DNA of 64,000 bases from contig CM049306.1 in the NCBI GenBank assembly GCA_026874595.1, positions 106,715,142 to 106,779,141 on the forward strand. The letters are read 5' to 3'. The notes beneath the pieces were generated by a model that was not told the origin of the DNA, made no database searches, and was given only the letters and a program-made list of their open reading frames with translations. The stretch's first letter is position 1. Each line of letters opens with the position of its first letter. Source of the DNA: Sipunculus nudus (taxonomy: Eukaryota; Annelida; Sipuncula; Golfingiida; Sipunculidae). Made by a program: the position numbers and the translations under genes. Shown piece by piece: positions 1-11,389 of this stretch.

Positions 1-116
1 CCCCGCCCCGAATCGCACCAGGCCGGATCCACTAGTAAGTACCAGTTTATTCAATGTTAACATCCTTAAAATCAAAGTATAGACTCACAGCAATAAGAAA
101 AGTAGGTTTAGCTGAT

Positions 117-139
117 GGGGGGGGGGGGGGGGGGGGGGG
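117..139. repeat. poly(G) run, 23 nt
   Basis: Uninterrupted run of G. Its exact length is likely unreliable because such runs are hard to sequence and polymorphic. Confidence 0.95.
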
Positions 140-919
140 AGTCAAGGTGTGTCCCTCCAGCCCACGGACCATGGCTTATATTGTAGAAACTCTCACTGTA
201 TGGCTATCGGACTCAATATATGGCAGGGCCTAATTATACTGAGTCCGAGTAAATCGGGCTTATCGTCAAGTGGTCAGTTTAAGCTATTAAAGTATATTGC
301 CTTGCCGAAGTCAGATCAATATGGCGGCATGGGAGATTGTAGACAGCCCAGTAGATATAGAGCCCAGAACTCCCTGTTAAGAAATAGCAGACGCACCCGT
401 GGTAATTCTATGTGGGATGATAATTTTGTATGTCTTATGTTTATAACTTTTCATACAAATGAACGGACTTATTTCCATTTGTCTGGTTGCTAATAGTAAC
501 GCCTGACTGTGTGTGATTATCGTAAAATCCCCCGCCCTAAATACTGGACAACGGACCCGTGAAGCGTGTCGAGCCGGATTAACCGGCCCCCGGCTCGCTA
601 CAATACTAAGTTGATTTCTCTGTTGTCATACATTGATTTACCTTTAAATATAAATTACATAAGTAATACATTGTCCTGAGTGCCGAACTAATGGTATAGT
701 GAGGGCCATCTTGACGATATCTTGACCACCTAGTCATAAAGAATTTGTATGATAGCAGCAGCCGAGGCAGTCTTTAATAAGACGCCCAGAGATAATGTTC
801 AGAACTGCTCTGGCCGAAATTAAAGATTCCATTATCATTATTTTTCGCCTATCAACATCTGTAACAGTGAAACTCGAGCGGTTGCCATACACTGCACATG
901 TGATTGAAAGGAATGATGT

Positions 920-938
920 GGGGGGGGGGGGGGGGGGG
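920..938. repeat. poly(G) run, 19 nt
   Basis: Uninterrupted run of G inside otherwise mixed sequence. It inflates glycine in two overlapping short open frames, which I do not regard as genes. Confidence 0.95.
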
Positions 939-1906
939 ACACTCTATCAGATGTTTCTGTTTATTAGATGGAGACAATTTTGCCCGGCGTTTAATCGGGC
1001 TTTCTTGTAGAAATTTAATTACAAGTAAAGTTAGACAATACGACTCTTATGAGAAATCCGAGATAAAATCTACGTATTTCACCAAACTAGGAAATATAAT
1101 GAAAATGAGCCTAGATTAAATTTCTTGTTCAAGCAAAATCTGCTCTCAGATACAACTCGTCTTTCTCTCGGTCTAATCACTTACTGCTTCAAACACCTGT
1201 GCATAATGCATGTTTCCGTAAAACTACATTCATTCCTTTTTGCTTACTAAAGTCAACTAGATATTCAGTTGTCTTCTGAAACCCCAAATCAAAGATAACC
1301 CTTATTTTTTTAGTACATTAAGGTAAAATGTTCGGCGACAAACAGTGTCACTCAGATTAAGGCATCTTGTTCAATTCTTTTGTCTTATGAATAAAATTAG
1401 AATATTTAAAATATTTCAGAATTGATGCGGTCATTTTTCTTACTGTTATTATGTTAAGATGTTCATACAGAAATGCGCTCCTAAATTTAGTTTAATTGAT
1501 AAAATCCTCCGTCCCCTTAACATGAGGCCCTGGGCTGCAGCTCGAATGAGAATCCGGACTCTCGACCTTCGGCGACTTAGCATCCTTAATCAGTGACATG
1601 GATGGACGGATGGACAGACCATTTATACCACACTGTTTTGGATGCAACGCGGTCTAACATGTGACTGTAAGCAAACTACACAACTGTGCATGTGAGATAC
1701 TCTGTTTATCCGTCACATTGGGAACCAGTGTAAATAGAATAATATTATATGATAAACTTTTGTGTCGTACATCTGAATTAAATTCCTGGTATATTGTAGT
1801 CCTATCTATAACTCTATCGAATCACAAAATAAGATTTACCCGCGAGCATATTTATTTAATTGTTACTAACATCAGTTGTTTTAAAATAAATCAAATCAGA
1901 ATATGA

Positions 1907-4286
1907 ACATCTTTGGAATACCATCCTCTCCACATTACATCAGACCGTATATCTGTGAAATACCATCCACTCCACATTATATCAGACCGTTTATCTGTGG
2001 AATACCATCCACTCTACATTACATCAGACCGTATATCTGTGAAATACCATCCACTCTACAATACATCAGACCGTATATCTGTGAAATACCATCTACTCTA
2101 CAATACATCAGACTGATATCTGTGAAATACCATCTACTCTACAATACATCAGACCGTATATCTGTGAAATACCATCCACTCTACATGACAACAGACCGTA
2201 TATCTGTGAAATACCATCCACTCTACAATACATCAGACCGTATATCTGTGAAATACCATCCACTCCACATGACAACAGACCGTATATCTGTGAAATACCA
2301 TCCACTCCACATTACATCAGCCCATTTATTTGTAAAATACCATCCTCTCCACATTACATCAAACCGTATATCTGTGAAATACCATCCTTTCCACATTACA
2401 TCAGCCAATTTATCTGTGAAATACCATCCACTCTACAATACATCAGACCGTATATCTGTGAAATACCATCCACTCTACAATACCTCAGACCGTATATCTG
2501 TGAAATACCATCCACTCTACATGACAACAGACCGTATATCTGTGAAATACCATCCACTCCACATTACATCAGACCGTATATCTGTGAAATACCATCCACT
2601 CCACATTATATCAGACCGTTTATCTGTGGAATACCATCCACTCTACATTACATCAGACCGTATATCTGTGAAATACCATCCACTCTACAATACATCAGAC
2701 CGTATATCTGTGAATTACCATCCACTCTACAATACCTCAGACCGTATATCTGTGAAATACCATCCACTCTACATGACAACAGACCGTATATCTGTGACAT
2801 ACCATCCACTCCACATTACATCAGCCCATTTATCTGTAAAATACCATCCTCTCCACATTACATCAAACCGTATATCTGTGAAATACCATCCACTCTACAT
2901 TACATCAGACCGTATATCTGTGAAATACCATCCACTCTACAATACATCAGACCGTATATCTGTGAAATACCATCCACTCTACATGACAACAGACCGTATA
3001 TCTGTGAAATACCATCCACTCTACATGACAACAGCCCATTTATCTGTGAAATACCATCCTCTCCACACTACATCAGACCGTATATCAGTGAAATACCATC
3101 CACTCCACATTATATCAGACCATATATCTGTGAAATACCATCCACTCTACATGACAACACACCGTATATCTATGAAATACCATCCACTCTACTATACATC
3201 AGACCGTATATCTGTGAAATACCATCCACTCAACATGACAACAGACCGTATATCTGTGAAATACCATCCACTCCACATTACATCAGCCCATTTATCTGTA
3301 AAATACCATCCTCTCCACATTATATCAAACCGTATATCTGTGAAATACCATCCACTACATTACATCAGCCTATTTATCTGTGAAATACCATCCACTCCAC
3401 ATTACAACAGCCCATTTATCTGTGAAATACCATCCTCTCCACACTACATCAGACCGTATATCAGTGAAATACCATCCACTCCACATTATATCAGACCGTA
3501 TATCTGTGAAATACCATCCATTCCACATTATATCAGACCGTTTCTCTGTGAAATACCATCCTCTCCACATGACAACAGACCGTATATCTGTGAAATACCA
3601 TCCACTCTACAATACATCAGACCGTATATCTGTGAAATACCATCCACTCCACATTACATCAGACCGTATATCTGTGAAATACCATCCTCTCCACATGACA
3701 ACAGACCGTATATCTGTGAAATACCATCCACTCTACAATACATCAGACCGTATATCTGTGAAATACCATCCACTCTACATGACAACAGACCGTATATCTG
3801 TGAAATACCATCCACTCCATATTACATCAGCCCATTTATCTGTAAAATACCATCCTCTCCACATTACACCAAACCGTATATCTGTGAAATACCATCCACT
3901 CCACATTACATCAGCCCATTTATCTGTGAAATACCATCCTCTCCACATTATATCAGACCGTATATCTGTGAAATACCATCCTCTCCACACTACATCAGCC
4001 AATTTATCTGTAAAATACCATCCTCTCCACATTACATTAAACCGTATATTTGTGAAATACCATCCACTCCACATTACATCAGCCCATTTATCTGTGAAAT
4101 ACCATCCACTCCACATTACATCAGCCCATTTATCTGTGAAATACCATCCACTACACATTACATCAGACCGTATATCTGTGAAATACCATCCACTCTACAA
4201 TACATCAGACCGTATATCTGTGAAATACCATCCACTCCATATTACATCAGCCCATTTATCTGTGAAATACCATCCACTCCACATTA
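1907..4286. repeat. 42-bp minisatellite, about 56 copies
   Basis: Tandem array of a 42-bp unit containing TGTGAAATACCATCCACTCC followed by ACATTACATCAGACCGTATA. Variants recur in blocks (CTACAATAC, CATGACAACAG, CCCATTTATCTGT), which indicates higher-order structure. Since 42 is a multiple of three and the unit lacks stops in two forward frames and in one reverse frame, the array creates a 794-codon open frame (1903-4287) and several others. The long frame starts in one 14-residue register (CEIPSTPHYIRPYI), switches to another (SVKYHPLHITSDRI) after a 1-bp deletion near 2108 and switches back after a 2-bp deletion near 3352. A protein-coding repeat would not keep two unrelated registers, so I call it non-coding satellite DNA. 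Confidence 0.95.
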
Positions 4287-4536
4287 AATCTTACCGTTTA
4301 TCTACGCTTGTGAGCTGTATAACACTCATCAATACATGCGGGAAAACCGTGCGACAGGAGAAAAGAGAAGGTAATTGTTATCGATTTTCAGTTTTCAGTG
4401 TACGAATTTCAGTAGACATTATTTAATTTATTAAACATTAAACTGGATACGAGCGAAGAGTATCATACACAGTGTACCCTTGAACTGTCATTCATGTAGC
4501 AATTAAAAAGGTAACGATTGGTATCCTATCTTTTTT

Positions 4537-4537
<1 letters not shown>

Positions 4538-4631
<94 letters not shown>
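4538..4631. repeat. Compound microsatellite (TCTA)n(TA)n
   Basis: About eight TCTA units run directly into about 30 TA units. Confidence 0.95.
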
Positions 4632-5386
4632 CAGAATATACATTAATTTGACATTGGCGAACTGTTGGCTTTATTCATATATGGCAAGATGATATATTTC
4701 TTATTCCAAGGAAAACCTGTATCTAATTTGAAATCTTAAAGCTCGGTTATAGTACCAAAGTTGTGGAGGCCACCTGAGAGAACAGATGTGCTTTGTTTTG
4801 CAAGTTATATTGTATCAGATCATACGACTACATAAATCTCAGACTCACATTTCGTTTTCGCCCGAGATAAGAATTAAGGTGGTTTCTATTAAAACTGATT
4901 TGTCCATGTATCTAGAATATCTATAGGGATCGTGATCGATACTGAGCAGGTTACCTGGCAGCCCGAGATTAAATTAAACAGGATCAAACTTCTGTCTCGC
5001 TGTCGTGTTTATTGCTCACTCCTTTTCAATAGATAGAGAAAAAGGTTATCAGTTCACTACTCCTGTCCGGTGATGTCTCTCAGTCAAGACAGAAAGGGTT
5101 CAATTTAGTGATTCTAGTAGTGCTGCTAACAGCATTTACCCAATAATTTACTTGGCTGTCAATTGGTTCTGTCTGAACTCTGTCCTCAGATTCTCTTAAT
5201 TCAGCTTTGCCTAAGAAGTCCATAACGTGATTAAATTCAACTTTGCTGTACATTTATAACTTCTCAATTGCCGGTCTATGTATCTGAAAATCGTGATATC
5301 TACGAATGCGCCTCTGATACTTTTAACTTTGTTTGATCGGCAAGTACGGAAAGGAAAAAAAAAAAGGATTTTTTTTTAAACTCTCG
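4632..5386. other. No gene recognised
   Basis: Unique-looking AT-rich DNA between the TCTA/TA microsatellite and the poly(A) signal of the minus-strand gene. No coding signal, RNA gene or repeat is seen. Confidence 0.6.
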
Positions 5387-5392
5387 TTTATT
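5387..5392 (-). terminator. Poly(A) signal AATAAA, minus strand
   Basis: TTTATT on the plus strand reads AATAAA on the minus strand, about 175 nt past the stop codon of the last exon. A/T-rich tracts follow within 30 nt on the minus strand. This fits a 3' UTR ending near 5365. The hexamer is common in AT-rich DNA, so the call rests mainly on its position. Confidence 0.4.
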
Positions 5393-5564
5393 AAACAATA
5401 TCAAGTCTTACTTCCAGTCTATCGTTTAAACATTCCGTGTACAAATGTATATAGCAATAGTCTAATTACATGCTCGATATTAGGAATACTCATGCACGTT
5501 TAGGCAGTTTCATCTTTAATTATATAATGCACGCTTGTATTCATATAAACATTTGCTTTAAGAA

Positions 5565-5841
5565 CTACCTGGTTTGAACCTGAAAAATCGAAAAGGCAAC
5601 GTATGTAATTGACATATGTATTACCAAATAAATAAATTCCCTGTTAGTTATTTTAACAGGTCCTGAATTCCCTTTATTTTTAGCTTGATGGCGGCTACTT
5701 TTACCAGTCCTCTGATCGCACAATGACGTCACAATACTTGGCACCTGCGCGCGAACCAGTTCGCCGTACAATCTGGCGCCTGCCTGGGAACAGGGATATC
5801 CCAGAACATCGTGCAAACAATCAATCATTTTCTGGACTCCC
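5565..5841 (-). CDS. Terminal coding exon of 12-cysteine secreted-type protein (DUF1397-like)
   Basis: Minus-strand exon entered through a strong acceptor (TTTTATTCCTTTCAG). One leading G completes the AG left by the exon at 10149-10299, giving R. The frame then reads GVQKMIDCLHDVLGYPC and continues to SIVTSLC, supplying cysteines 10-12 of the domain. The C-x(8)-C-x(8)-C spacing, with a last C about 20-25 residues on, matches the C-terminal part of DUF1397 proteins as I recall them. After the last cysteine there is a polar Lys/Arg/Ser-rich stretch, then a hydrophobic tail, and a TAG at 5567-5565. A weak donor (ACTG followed by GTAAAA) just after the last cysteine could instead splice onward, so the 3' boundary is uncertain. 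Likely secreted; function unknown. Confidence 0.68.
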
Positions 5842-6254
5842 CTGAAAGGAATAAAAGGTAATATTAATTGAGGATTTATCAAATCTGATAAAAAGAACGA
5901 TGATCAATGTTTAAATGTTGCTTCGAAATTAAATAATATTTATATTTTTAGTAAACGTAACTTTTATGCACTTTAGTGACATTACAGGGAAACATTCCTA
6001 TTTCTTATATACTCTTCGTAAGTTAGTGATTATTGTATCCGCCAAAACGAAGTTTTGCCGATACTATGTTTTTGACCGGTTCCGCCGCCGCCGCCGCGTT
6101 CGTTTCCGGAGAACTCCTCTGAGACTACTGGACGGATTTTTCCGAAACTTACACCAATTATCGGGTCACATGTGAACTGGTGCCTAACCAATTGGCCTTG
6201 ACCTTTCCTCTCTGCCCAGCGTCCGTTTGTGCGTCTGTTTTCACACATAAACCC

Positions 6255-6808
6255 ACATATCTCGGGAACCGTTTGACCAATCAGGAAAAAAAAATTGTAC
6301 AAATGTAGCCCTTGGATAGCTTTATAACATACACATAAAACGGTGGCGCCACCAGCAACTATGTTTGCACAGTGTCCATCTGTTCATCTGCCTTGGGTTA
6401 AAATCACTCATATCTCTGCAGTGGTTTGACTAATTCACCTTAAATTCGGCATGCGTATACATCCTAGATAGCTTTCTTGATTTTATGACAGGTGGCGCCA
6501 CCTACATTCACGTTCACGCTGTAGACATTCAAGCTCATATCTCGGGACTCGTTCGACCAATCAGGAAAAATAGTTTACACAAATGTAGCCCTTTGATAGT
6601 TTTATAACATACACAAAAATTGTGGCGCCACCTGCAGCCATTTTTGCACAGCGTCCATCTGTTTGTCTGCTGTCGGATAAAATCACTCATATCTCTGCAA
6701 TGGTTTGACTTTTCCATTTGAAATCTTGCATATGTATACATCTTAGATAGTTTCTCGTTCAAAAACAGGTGGCGCCACCTACAATCATGATTACGTGGCA
6801 GACATCCA
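6255..6808. repeat. Two tandem 280-bp units built from four half-units with GGTGGCGCCACC
   Basis: Two copies (6255-6534 and 6535-6808) share CATATCTCGGGA, CCAATCAGGAAAAA, AATGTAGCCC and AAAATCACTCATATCTCTGC. Each copy consists of two related half-units, each ending in a near-perfect 12-bp palindrome GGTGGCGCCACC (6342, 6491, about 6620 and 6768). Upstream at 6060-6240 is a GC-rich flank with (CCG)5 that may belong to the same interspersed repeat. No coding capacity. Confidence 0.85.
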
Positions 6809-7196
6809 TTCTAATATGTAACACATGTAACTCTGTTTCCCCTTGCCACTCAATCCATGCCTCACTTCACCCGTCCTACTTGGCGGATATACGTAGTCGC
6901 TTGTCGACTACCCGTATTCTAGTTTTATTTGAAAAGAAACGCAGTCGTAATAAAAATAATCTGCGGGAATTTTTCATTATTCATGACGTTCAAGTAAATT
7001 TAGCAGAACTGTTTGTGTTGATAATTTTTATCATAAAGAAAAGGATAAATGTCTAATGGTGGCATATTATATTAAAATATCATGAAAGTAATACGATATA
7101 AATGAAATGGTATGTTAAGCTTTCTGGATTTCATGTTTTATACGGATCTTCGTTAAGACATTAGAGCGTCTCTGGTCCCGTCCATATTTCACCATT

Positions 7197-7530
7197 TGTC
7201 TTTCAAATTATGTTCTTAACCATCTGAAGACATAGTGAAAATATGTCAGAACTTGGTCTTTCTTATTATGTTCTGAACCATCTGAGGACAAGGTGAACAT
7301 ATGTCAGAACTTGGTCTTTCTTATTATGTTCTGAACCATCTGAGGACAAGGTGAACATATGTCAGAACTTGGTCTTTCTTATTATGTTCTGAACCATCTG
7401 AGGACAAGGTGAACATATGTCAGAACTTGGTCTTTCTTATTATGTTCTGAACTGTCTGAATACAGAGTGAACACATGTCAGTACTTGGTCTTTCTTATTA
7501 TGTTCTGAACAATCTGAAGACAGAGTGAAA
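7197..7530. repeat. 58-bp tandem repeat, about 5.7 copies
   Basis: The unit contains GTGAACATATGTCAGAACTT and GGTCTTTCTTATTATGTTCT. The middle copies are almost identical and the outer ones diverged. A further 1.5 diverged copies lie at 9025-9120 in the same orientation. Confidence 0.9.
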
Positions 7531-7695
7531 ACGGTACGTGGAGATCTCGGATCTTTTACTTCTGGGCTCACACGACGTCGGACCATTTCAGATCGGACCA
7601 ATACGATCTCGGACCACTAGGCTGACGATCTCGGTTCACTTTGTATCTATCCCCTGCGACCTCGGACCACTTTGTGATCAGGCAACCACTATCTT
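7531..7695 (+). repeat. Left inverted block with TCGGACCA motifs
   Basis: Contains GGAGATCTCGGATCTTTTAC, then repeated TCGGACCA words at irregular spacing of 20-30 bp. The reverse complement of 8905-9022 matches its first 110 bp. Together with the 58-bp repeats outside both blocks, this delimits a composite repeat of about 1.9 kb. Confidence 0.8.
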
Positions 7696-7846
7696 GGACC
7701 AAAGTAATAGGTCTTTGCATGTCCTGCCTGCTTTAACTGTTATGATGTTATGTTAATCGAGCAACACAGCTTGTAAAATCCTCGGTCGCCAATAATACGT
7801 TGTTACTCAAAATGAATTATCTAAATGATGACTTGGTGCGTACTAA

Positions 7847-7848
<2 letters not shown>

Positions 7849-7892
<44 letters not shown>
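7849..7892. repeat. (TA)n microsatellite
   Basis: About 22 uninterrupted TA units. Confidence 0.95.
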
Positions 7893-7894
<2 letters not shown>

Positions 7895-8149
7895 GGGCAA
7901 AGTAGCTTTATGAGAGCATGGAGACAGGCAGCCATCTTGGTCACGCCCCCTCTTTTCTCGTTTACATGCTGGACCAAGCTTGTGCGTGGTCTACTGACCA
8001 GAGTTTAACCCCTCTAGACTTTCAAGCTTATTTTACAGCCACTCAGTATGCGTGGACGCCTTCAGTGCTGTGTAGATGGTGACCGGTATTTAAGTAAAGG
8101 TCAGCCCTGTTCCAGCCCCTTTTCTGCTGCTGCCTGCGTCACAGTAATT

Positions 8150-8151
<2 letters not shown>

Positions 8152-8203
<52 letters not shown>

Positions 8204-8205
8204 AT
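8152..8205. repeat. (TA)n microsatellite
   Basis: About 26 TA units with one TG interruption; it directly precedes a 43-bp duplication. Confidence 0.95.
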
Positions 8206-8215
8206 CTGTTCACTA

Positions 8216-8299
8216 AAGTTCAGGTTAGGGTACCCACACATAAACAGACTGTGTACTTAAGTTCAGGTTAGGGTACCCACACATAAACAGACTGTGTAC
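8216..8299. repeat. 43-bp direct duplication
   Basis: Two identical tandem copies containing AAGTTCAGGTTAGGGTACCC and ACACATAAACAGACTGTGTAC, adjoining the (TA)n tract. Probably a recent slippage product. Confidence 0.9.
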
Positions 8300-8473
8300 A
8301 CTAAAACTAGATCAAAGCTCTTTTAGTTTGATTTTGATAAGTTCGCAAGAAGCTCAGTGCGGACTTTATAAATTAAAGGAACAAAGGGATATTAAAAGAA
8401 CCTGAAAGCCTCGTGTTTGGCTTTGATAATTTCCACTGTTTAGTAATCACCAAGTGAAAGATGTAATTAAGAA

Positions 8474-8692
8474 AATCTTTCACTCTCTCATTCCCTCCTT
8501 CTTTCGTCCCCCTCCCCACTTTCTTTCGTTCATCCATAAACATTCAATGTTTCTTTTATTCAATCTTATTTTCTTTCATTCAATCTTTCTTTCATTCCAT
8601 CTGTCTATCATTCATTCTTTCATTCTTGCATTCATTCTGTCTGTCTATCATCTTCTTTCATTTTGTCTTTCTATCATCTTCTTTCATTCATA
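8474..8692 (+). repeat. Pyrimidine-rich TTCATTCTTTC tract
   Basis: Irregular CTTT/CATT/CTGT simple sequence. The 90-codon open frame across it is a low-complexity artefact. Confidence 0.8.
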
Positions 8693-8904
8693 CATTATTA
8701 CACAGACTTGTATACTGCACGATTAAATTAACAAACTTTAGAATTACATTTAAATAATGATTAGGACGTAATGAAGCGAATGATTATAATTATTAAGAGA
8801 ATGATAAAGAGAGAGAGAGAGGCAATAGTTATGCCTGGAGTAAAAATGTTTTAATTATAAGCGGTAACATGATTTGGAGACGGAACATATACATTTGACA
8901 ACAA

Positions 8905-9022
8905 CGACATGAGTCCGATCGAGGTCGGAACGGGTCCGATATGGTGGTCCGAGATTGAACGAAGTGGTCCGACTTCGTGTGGGCCGAGATGTAAAAGGTC
9001 CGAGATCTCCAGAAAGCGTGAA
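8905..9022 (-). repeat. Right inverted block with TCGGACCA motifs
   Basis: Reverse-complement relative of 7531-7650 (GGAGATCTCGGACCTTTTAC on the minus strand, followed by TCGGACCA words). The 58-bp repeat adjoining it at 9025-9120 is in the same orientation as the left array, so the blocks are inverted but their flanking arrays are not. Confidence 0.8.
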
Positions 9023-10148
9023 AACGTCAGAACTTGGTCTTTCTTATTATGTTTTGAATTATCTGAATACAGAGTTTGTTCTGATCTATCTGAAGACAGA
9101 GTGAACATATGTCAGAACTTGTTCATACATTGTATAGTTCAGCATTGAATTTCATAATCCCAAGTGCGTTTTTATAGGTTCATATATCTTTCTATTTCAT
9201 TAGTTTTGTTAGTTAATTTTCCAATTTCTTCACAATAAGGAACAGTGATTTCTTTTATACTTTTTCATAAAAATCGAGTGCTATATTTTGTATATACCGA
9301 CGATGCAGCTGTGAACATCAGATATTGTAAATGAATGTAACAAAACTAATGATTATTTTTCTTCTCTAGGAACGGATGTACTACAGTGAAACTGTATACA
9401 CGGAGATTAATGGGTTCGGAGTGTAATTGGAGACTGTCATCAATTATAATCTTAAATGAACAGATATTATCTCTACAGGAGTCAGCATAGAAAATATAAT
9501 TTTTTTCCGAGGCAGTTAAAGAATTTTTATCTTGATCACACATTAATATATAATCTTCTTCTGTAGTGTTTTTACCAGGCAGTCTTGTAAAAGAACTCGC
9601 TGTTGGGGAGTAAATCACATTAAATGAATTTTAGACACGTGTAGTAAATCTATGCATTTTATAACTGAGATTTAATGTCGCAATCTGTTAAGAGCACGGC
9701 ATGTAAAACTATTGTCGCCAAAGAAATAATTTCATTCCAAAGGCTATTACATCCTGCAATACTTGTAACATTTAACCGTTTAACCGTAGTTTCCTTTATG
9801 TTACTGTCATATTATTGTTATGTATCTTTTAGTCTCCTTTGTATTTTTGTCAATATCTCCGACATTTATTGTGCTTGAGGTATATTATACTGTTAATACA
9901 GCAGTTTCAATATCAGCGGTTTTTGATAAAGAGTGCGGTATCCATTCACAAGGGACGATGCTTTTGCAATTAGGATCAATTGATGGAAGAGATGAAAGGG
10001 ACCTGAAGGAAATCAGTCTGCTATAGTCTGATAAAGGGGACTACATGGTTGTGATGGTCCGAGGTAATAAGGTCCATATTGTCAGACCAACATACATAGA
10101 TTCTGTCCTGAATTAAATCATTGATATATCATATATATTATCAGTTAC

Positions 10149-10299
10149 CTGCAGACTCTCATTTGTGAAGAAGCATTCCCTCGACCGTCCTCTACCGGGT
10201 TTTCTGCAAATACTCTGTCTAGGATCATTGAGAACTGGTGCTGGCAATGATAGGCGTCTGTCTGGTGGTTCTGGTAGCACGGCGCATGCCGACGATAAT
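10149..10299 (-). CDS. Internal coding exon of the 12-cysteine protein
   Basis: Minus-strand exon of 151 nt (2 + 49 codons + 2). The acceptor is CTATCTTCTATAG and the donor CAG followed by GTAACT. The leading AT joins the G left by the exon at 14503-14648 to give D. The frame reads YRRHAPCYQNHQTDAYHCQH and ends QMRVC, contributing three cysteines (7-9 of the domain) and an N-glycosylation sequon (NAS). A second frame in this exon is also free of stops, but only this one matches the phases of both neighbours and continues the cysteine framework. GC content is clearly above that of the flanking intron. Confidence 0.7.
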
Positions 10300-10833
10300 C
10301 TATAGAAGATAGTTTCATTGAATCATTCCTTTGGTGTAAATATGATCAATAAGTCAAAAGAAATTGAACTTGCATTGTGAGTTTCCCTGAAAGGCAAAGA
10401 TAAAGGAGGTTCGTCTGAAAAACAAAACAAAATATAATAAATATTTATCACTTTTTAACCAGCATCACTGGTTTTATCTGTGTTTGGATTTGATCTTTTA
10501 TACAAAAAATGAAGATGTATTTAGTAATTTAAAAAGGATACTGATTTAGTTAAAAGCTTTGACAACCCTTGATTTTCTGCTTTAAAACATTGATTTGAAT
10601 ATGGTATGACAGACAAAAAAACTGTAAAATTTTTACATATTCTTGCTATTGAAAGCCTGTATGTCCTCGACATCGGTTTTAATTATTTTCTTTTGTGATG
10701 AGCGCGTAATTAGCCTCAGTATAAAGCTTTATTGTAGGATGCCCTTACTGTTTCTGTTTCTGTATATTCTGATAAATCTTTATTATGGATAACATGTGAT
10801 CTGTGGATCTTGACCAGGGTATGATCAGCATAC

Positions 10834-10897
10834 CTTCTCTGGGGAGGGTTAAGCCGATCCCCGGGACCTCCATGTGAATCAGTCCCCGAACTTAAAT
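10834..10897 (-). CDS. Possible alternative exon, 64 nt, low confidence
   Basis: A GC-rich island bounded on the minus strand by TTATCTTGTTAG and AGAAG followed by GTATGC. In phase 1 it reads LSSGTDSHGGPGDRLNPPQR and leaves AG at its end. Entry and exit phases are therefore identical to those of the exon at 10149-10299, so the two could only be mutually exclusive. It has no cysteine and would remove three from the domain. It may simply be a chance open stretch. Confidence 0.15.
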
Positions 10898-11389
10898 CTA
10901 ACAAGATAACCGATAAAGATCTAAACTTTGCGTCATCTCCCTGCCTGTCATGGATGATTCATGTTGAATCTCATACAACAGTACAACCAGTTTTTATTTG
11001 GTCACATTGAACTCATCTTTTGAGGGGCATGTTACGTCTCTCAAGGAAATTAAACTTTTGAAACCCAGTTTGTGCAAGCTTGGCCCGTAGCCTTCACTGT
11101 TATGTTCAATTTCCTACACGCCAAAATTTTCACTACGACGATATGCTTTAAAACACATGGCCGTAACACTTTGAATAAAGATTTAGGATTTTGGGAAGGG
11201 AGGGGTTCACATTTTGACCGATCGACTAATACCCTTAAAGAGATCAACTGCTCCCAATGTTTTTGTGTGTTTGGTGTGTGTGTGGGGGGGGGGGGGGCTT
11301 AAAAAGTTGAGAAACCCCCGCTTAAAATAGGTTCCCGTAGAATTTAAGCCCCCTCCCCCTGAATGTTCCCCTGATGTACATATTAAAAA

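Larger units (their letters stand above)
1..1906. other. No gene recognised (left flank)
   Basis: AT-rich sequence with a few short open frames, the longest 114 codons at 149-493, none with recognisable domains or splice-like borders. It contains two long G runs listed separately. I see no RNA gene or transposon end here. It lies downstream of the 3' end of the minus-strand gene, beyond the 42-bp array. Confidence 0.6.
5842..10148 (-). other. Intron of the 12-cysteine gene (contains repeats)
   Basis: Interval between two phase-matched exons. It is filled with local repeats annotated separately: palindromic GGTGGCGCCACC units, the 58-bp array, inverted TCGGACCA-type blocks and TA tracts. A 76-codon AT-rich open stretch on the minus strand (9346-9573) follows an acceptor-like TTACTCCCCAACAG near 9590 and would also be in phase 1, but its base composition is unlike the other exons and I do not call it. 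Confidence 0.55.

Noticed and set aside
26-40. GGATCCACTAGTAA, identical to a common cloning-vector polylinker segment
   Set aside because: The match stops after 14 bases and the flanks are not vector-like. Chance is most likely, though a vector screen would settle it.
1907-4286. Possible CRISPR-like array
   Set aside because: Units are contiguous with no unique spacers, no cas genes are present and the context is eukaryotic.
1903-4287. 794-codon open frame made of 14-residue repeats
   Set aside because: It is the 42-bp satellite read through. It uses two different registers separated by indels, overlaps open frames in another forward frame and on the reverse strand, and has no leader, domain or splice context.
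9346-9618. Minus-strand open stretch behind an acceptor-like TTACTCCCCAACAG
   Set aside because: Phase would allow it as an alternative terminal exon, but its AT-rich composition is unlike the other exons and it lacks the expected cysteine pattern.
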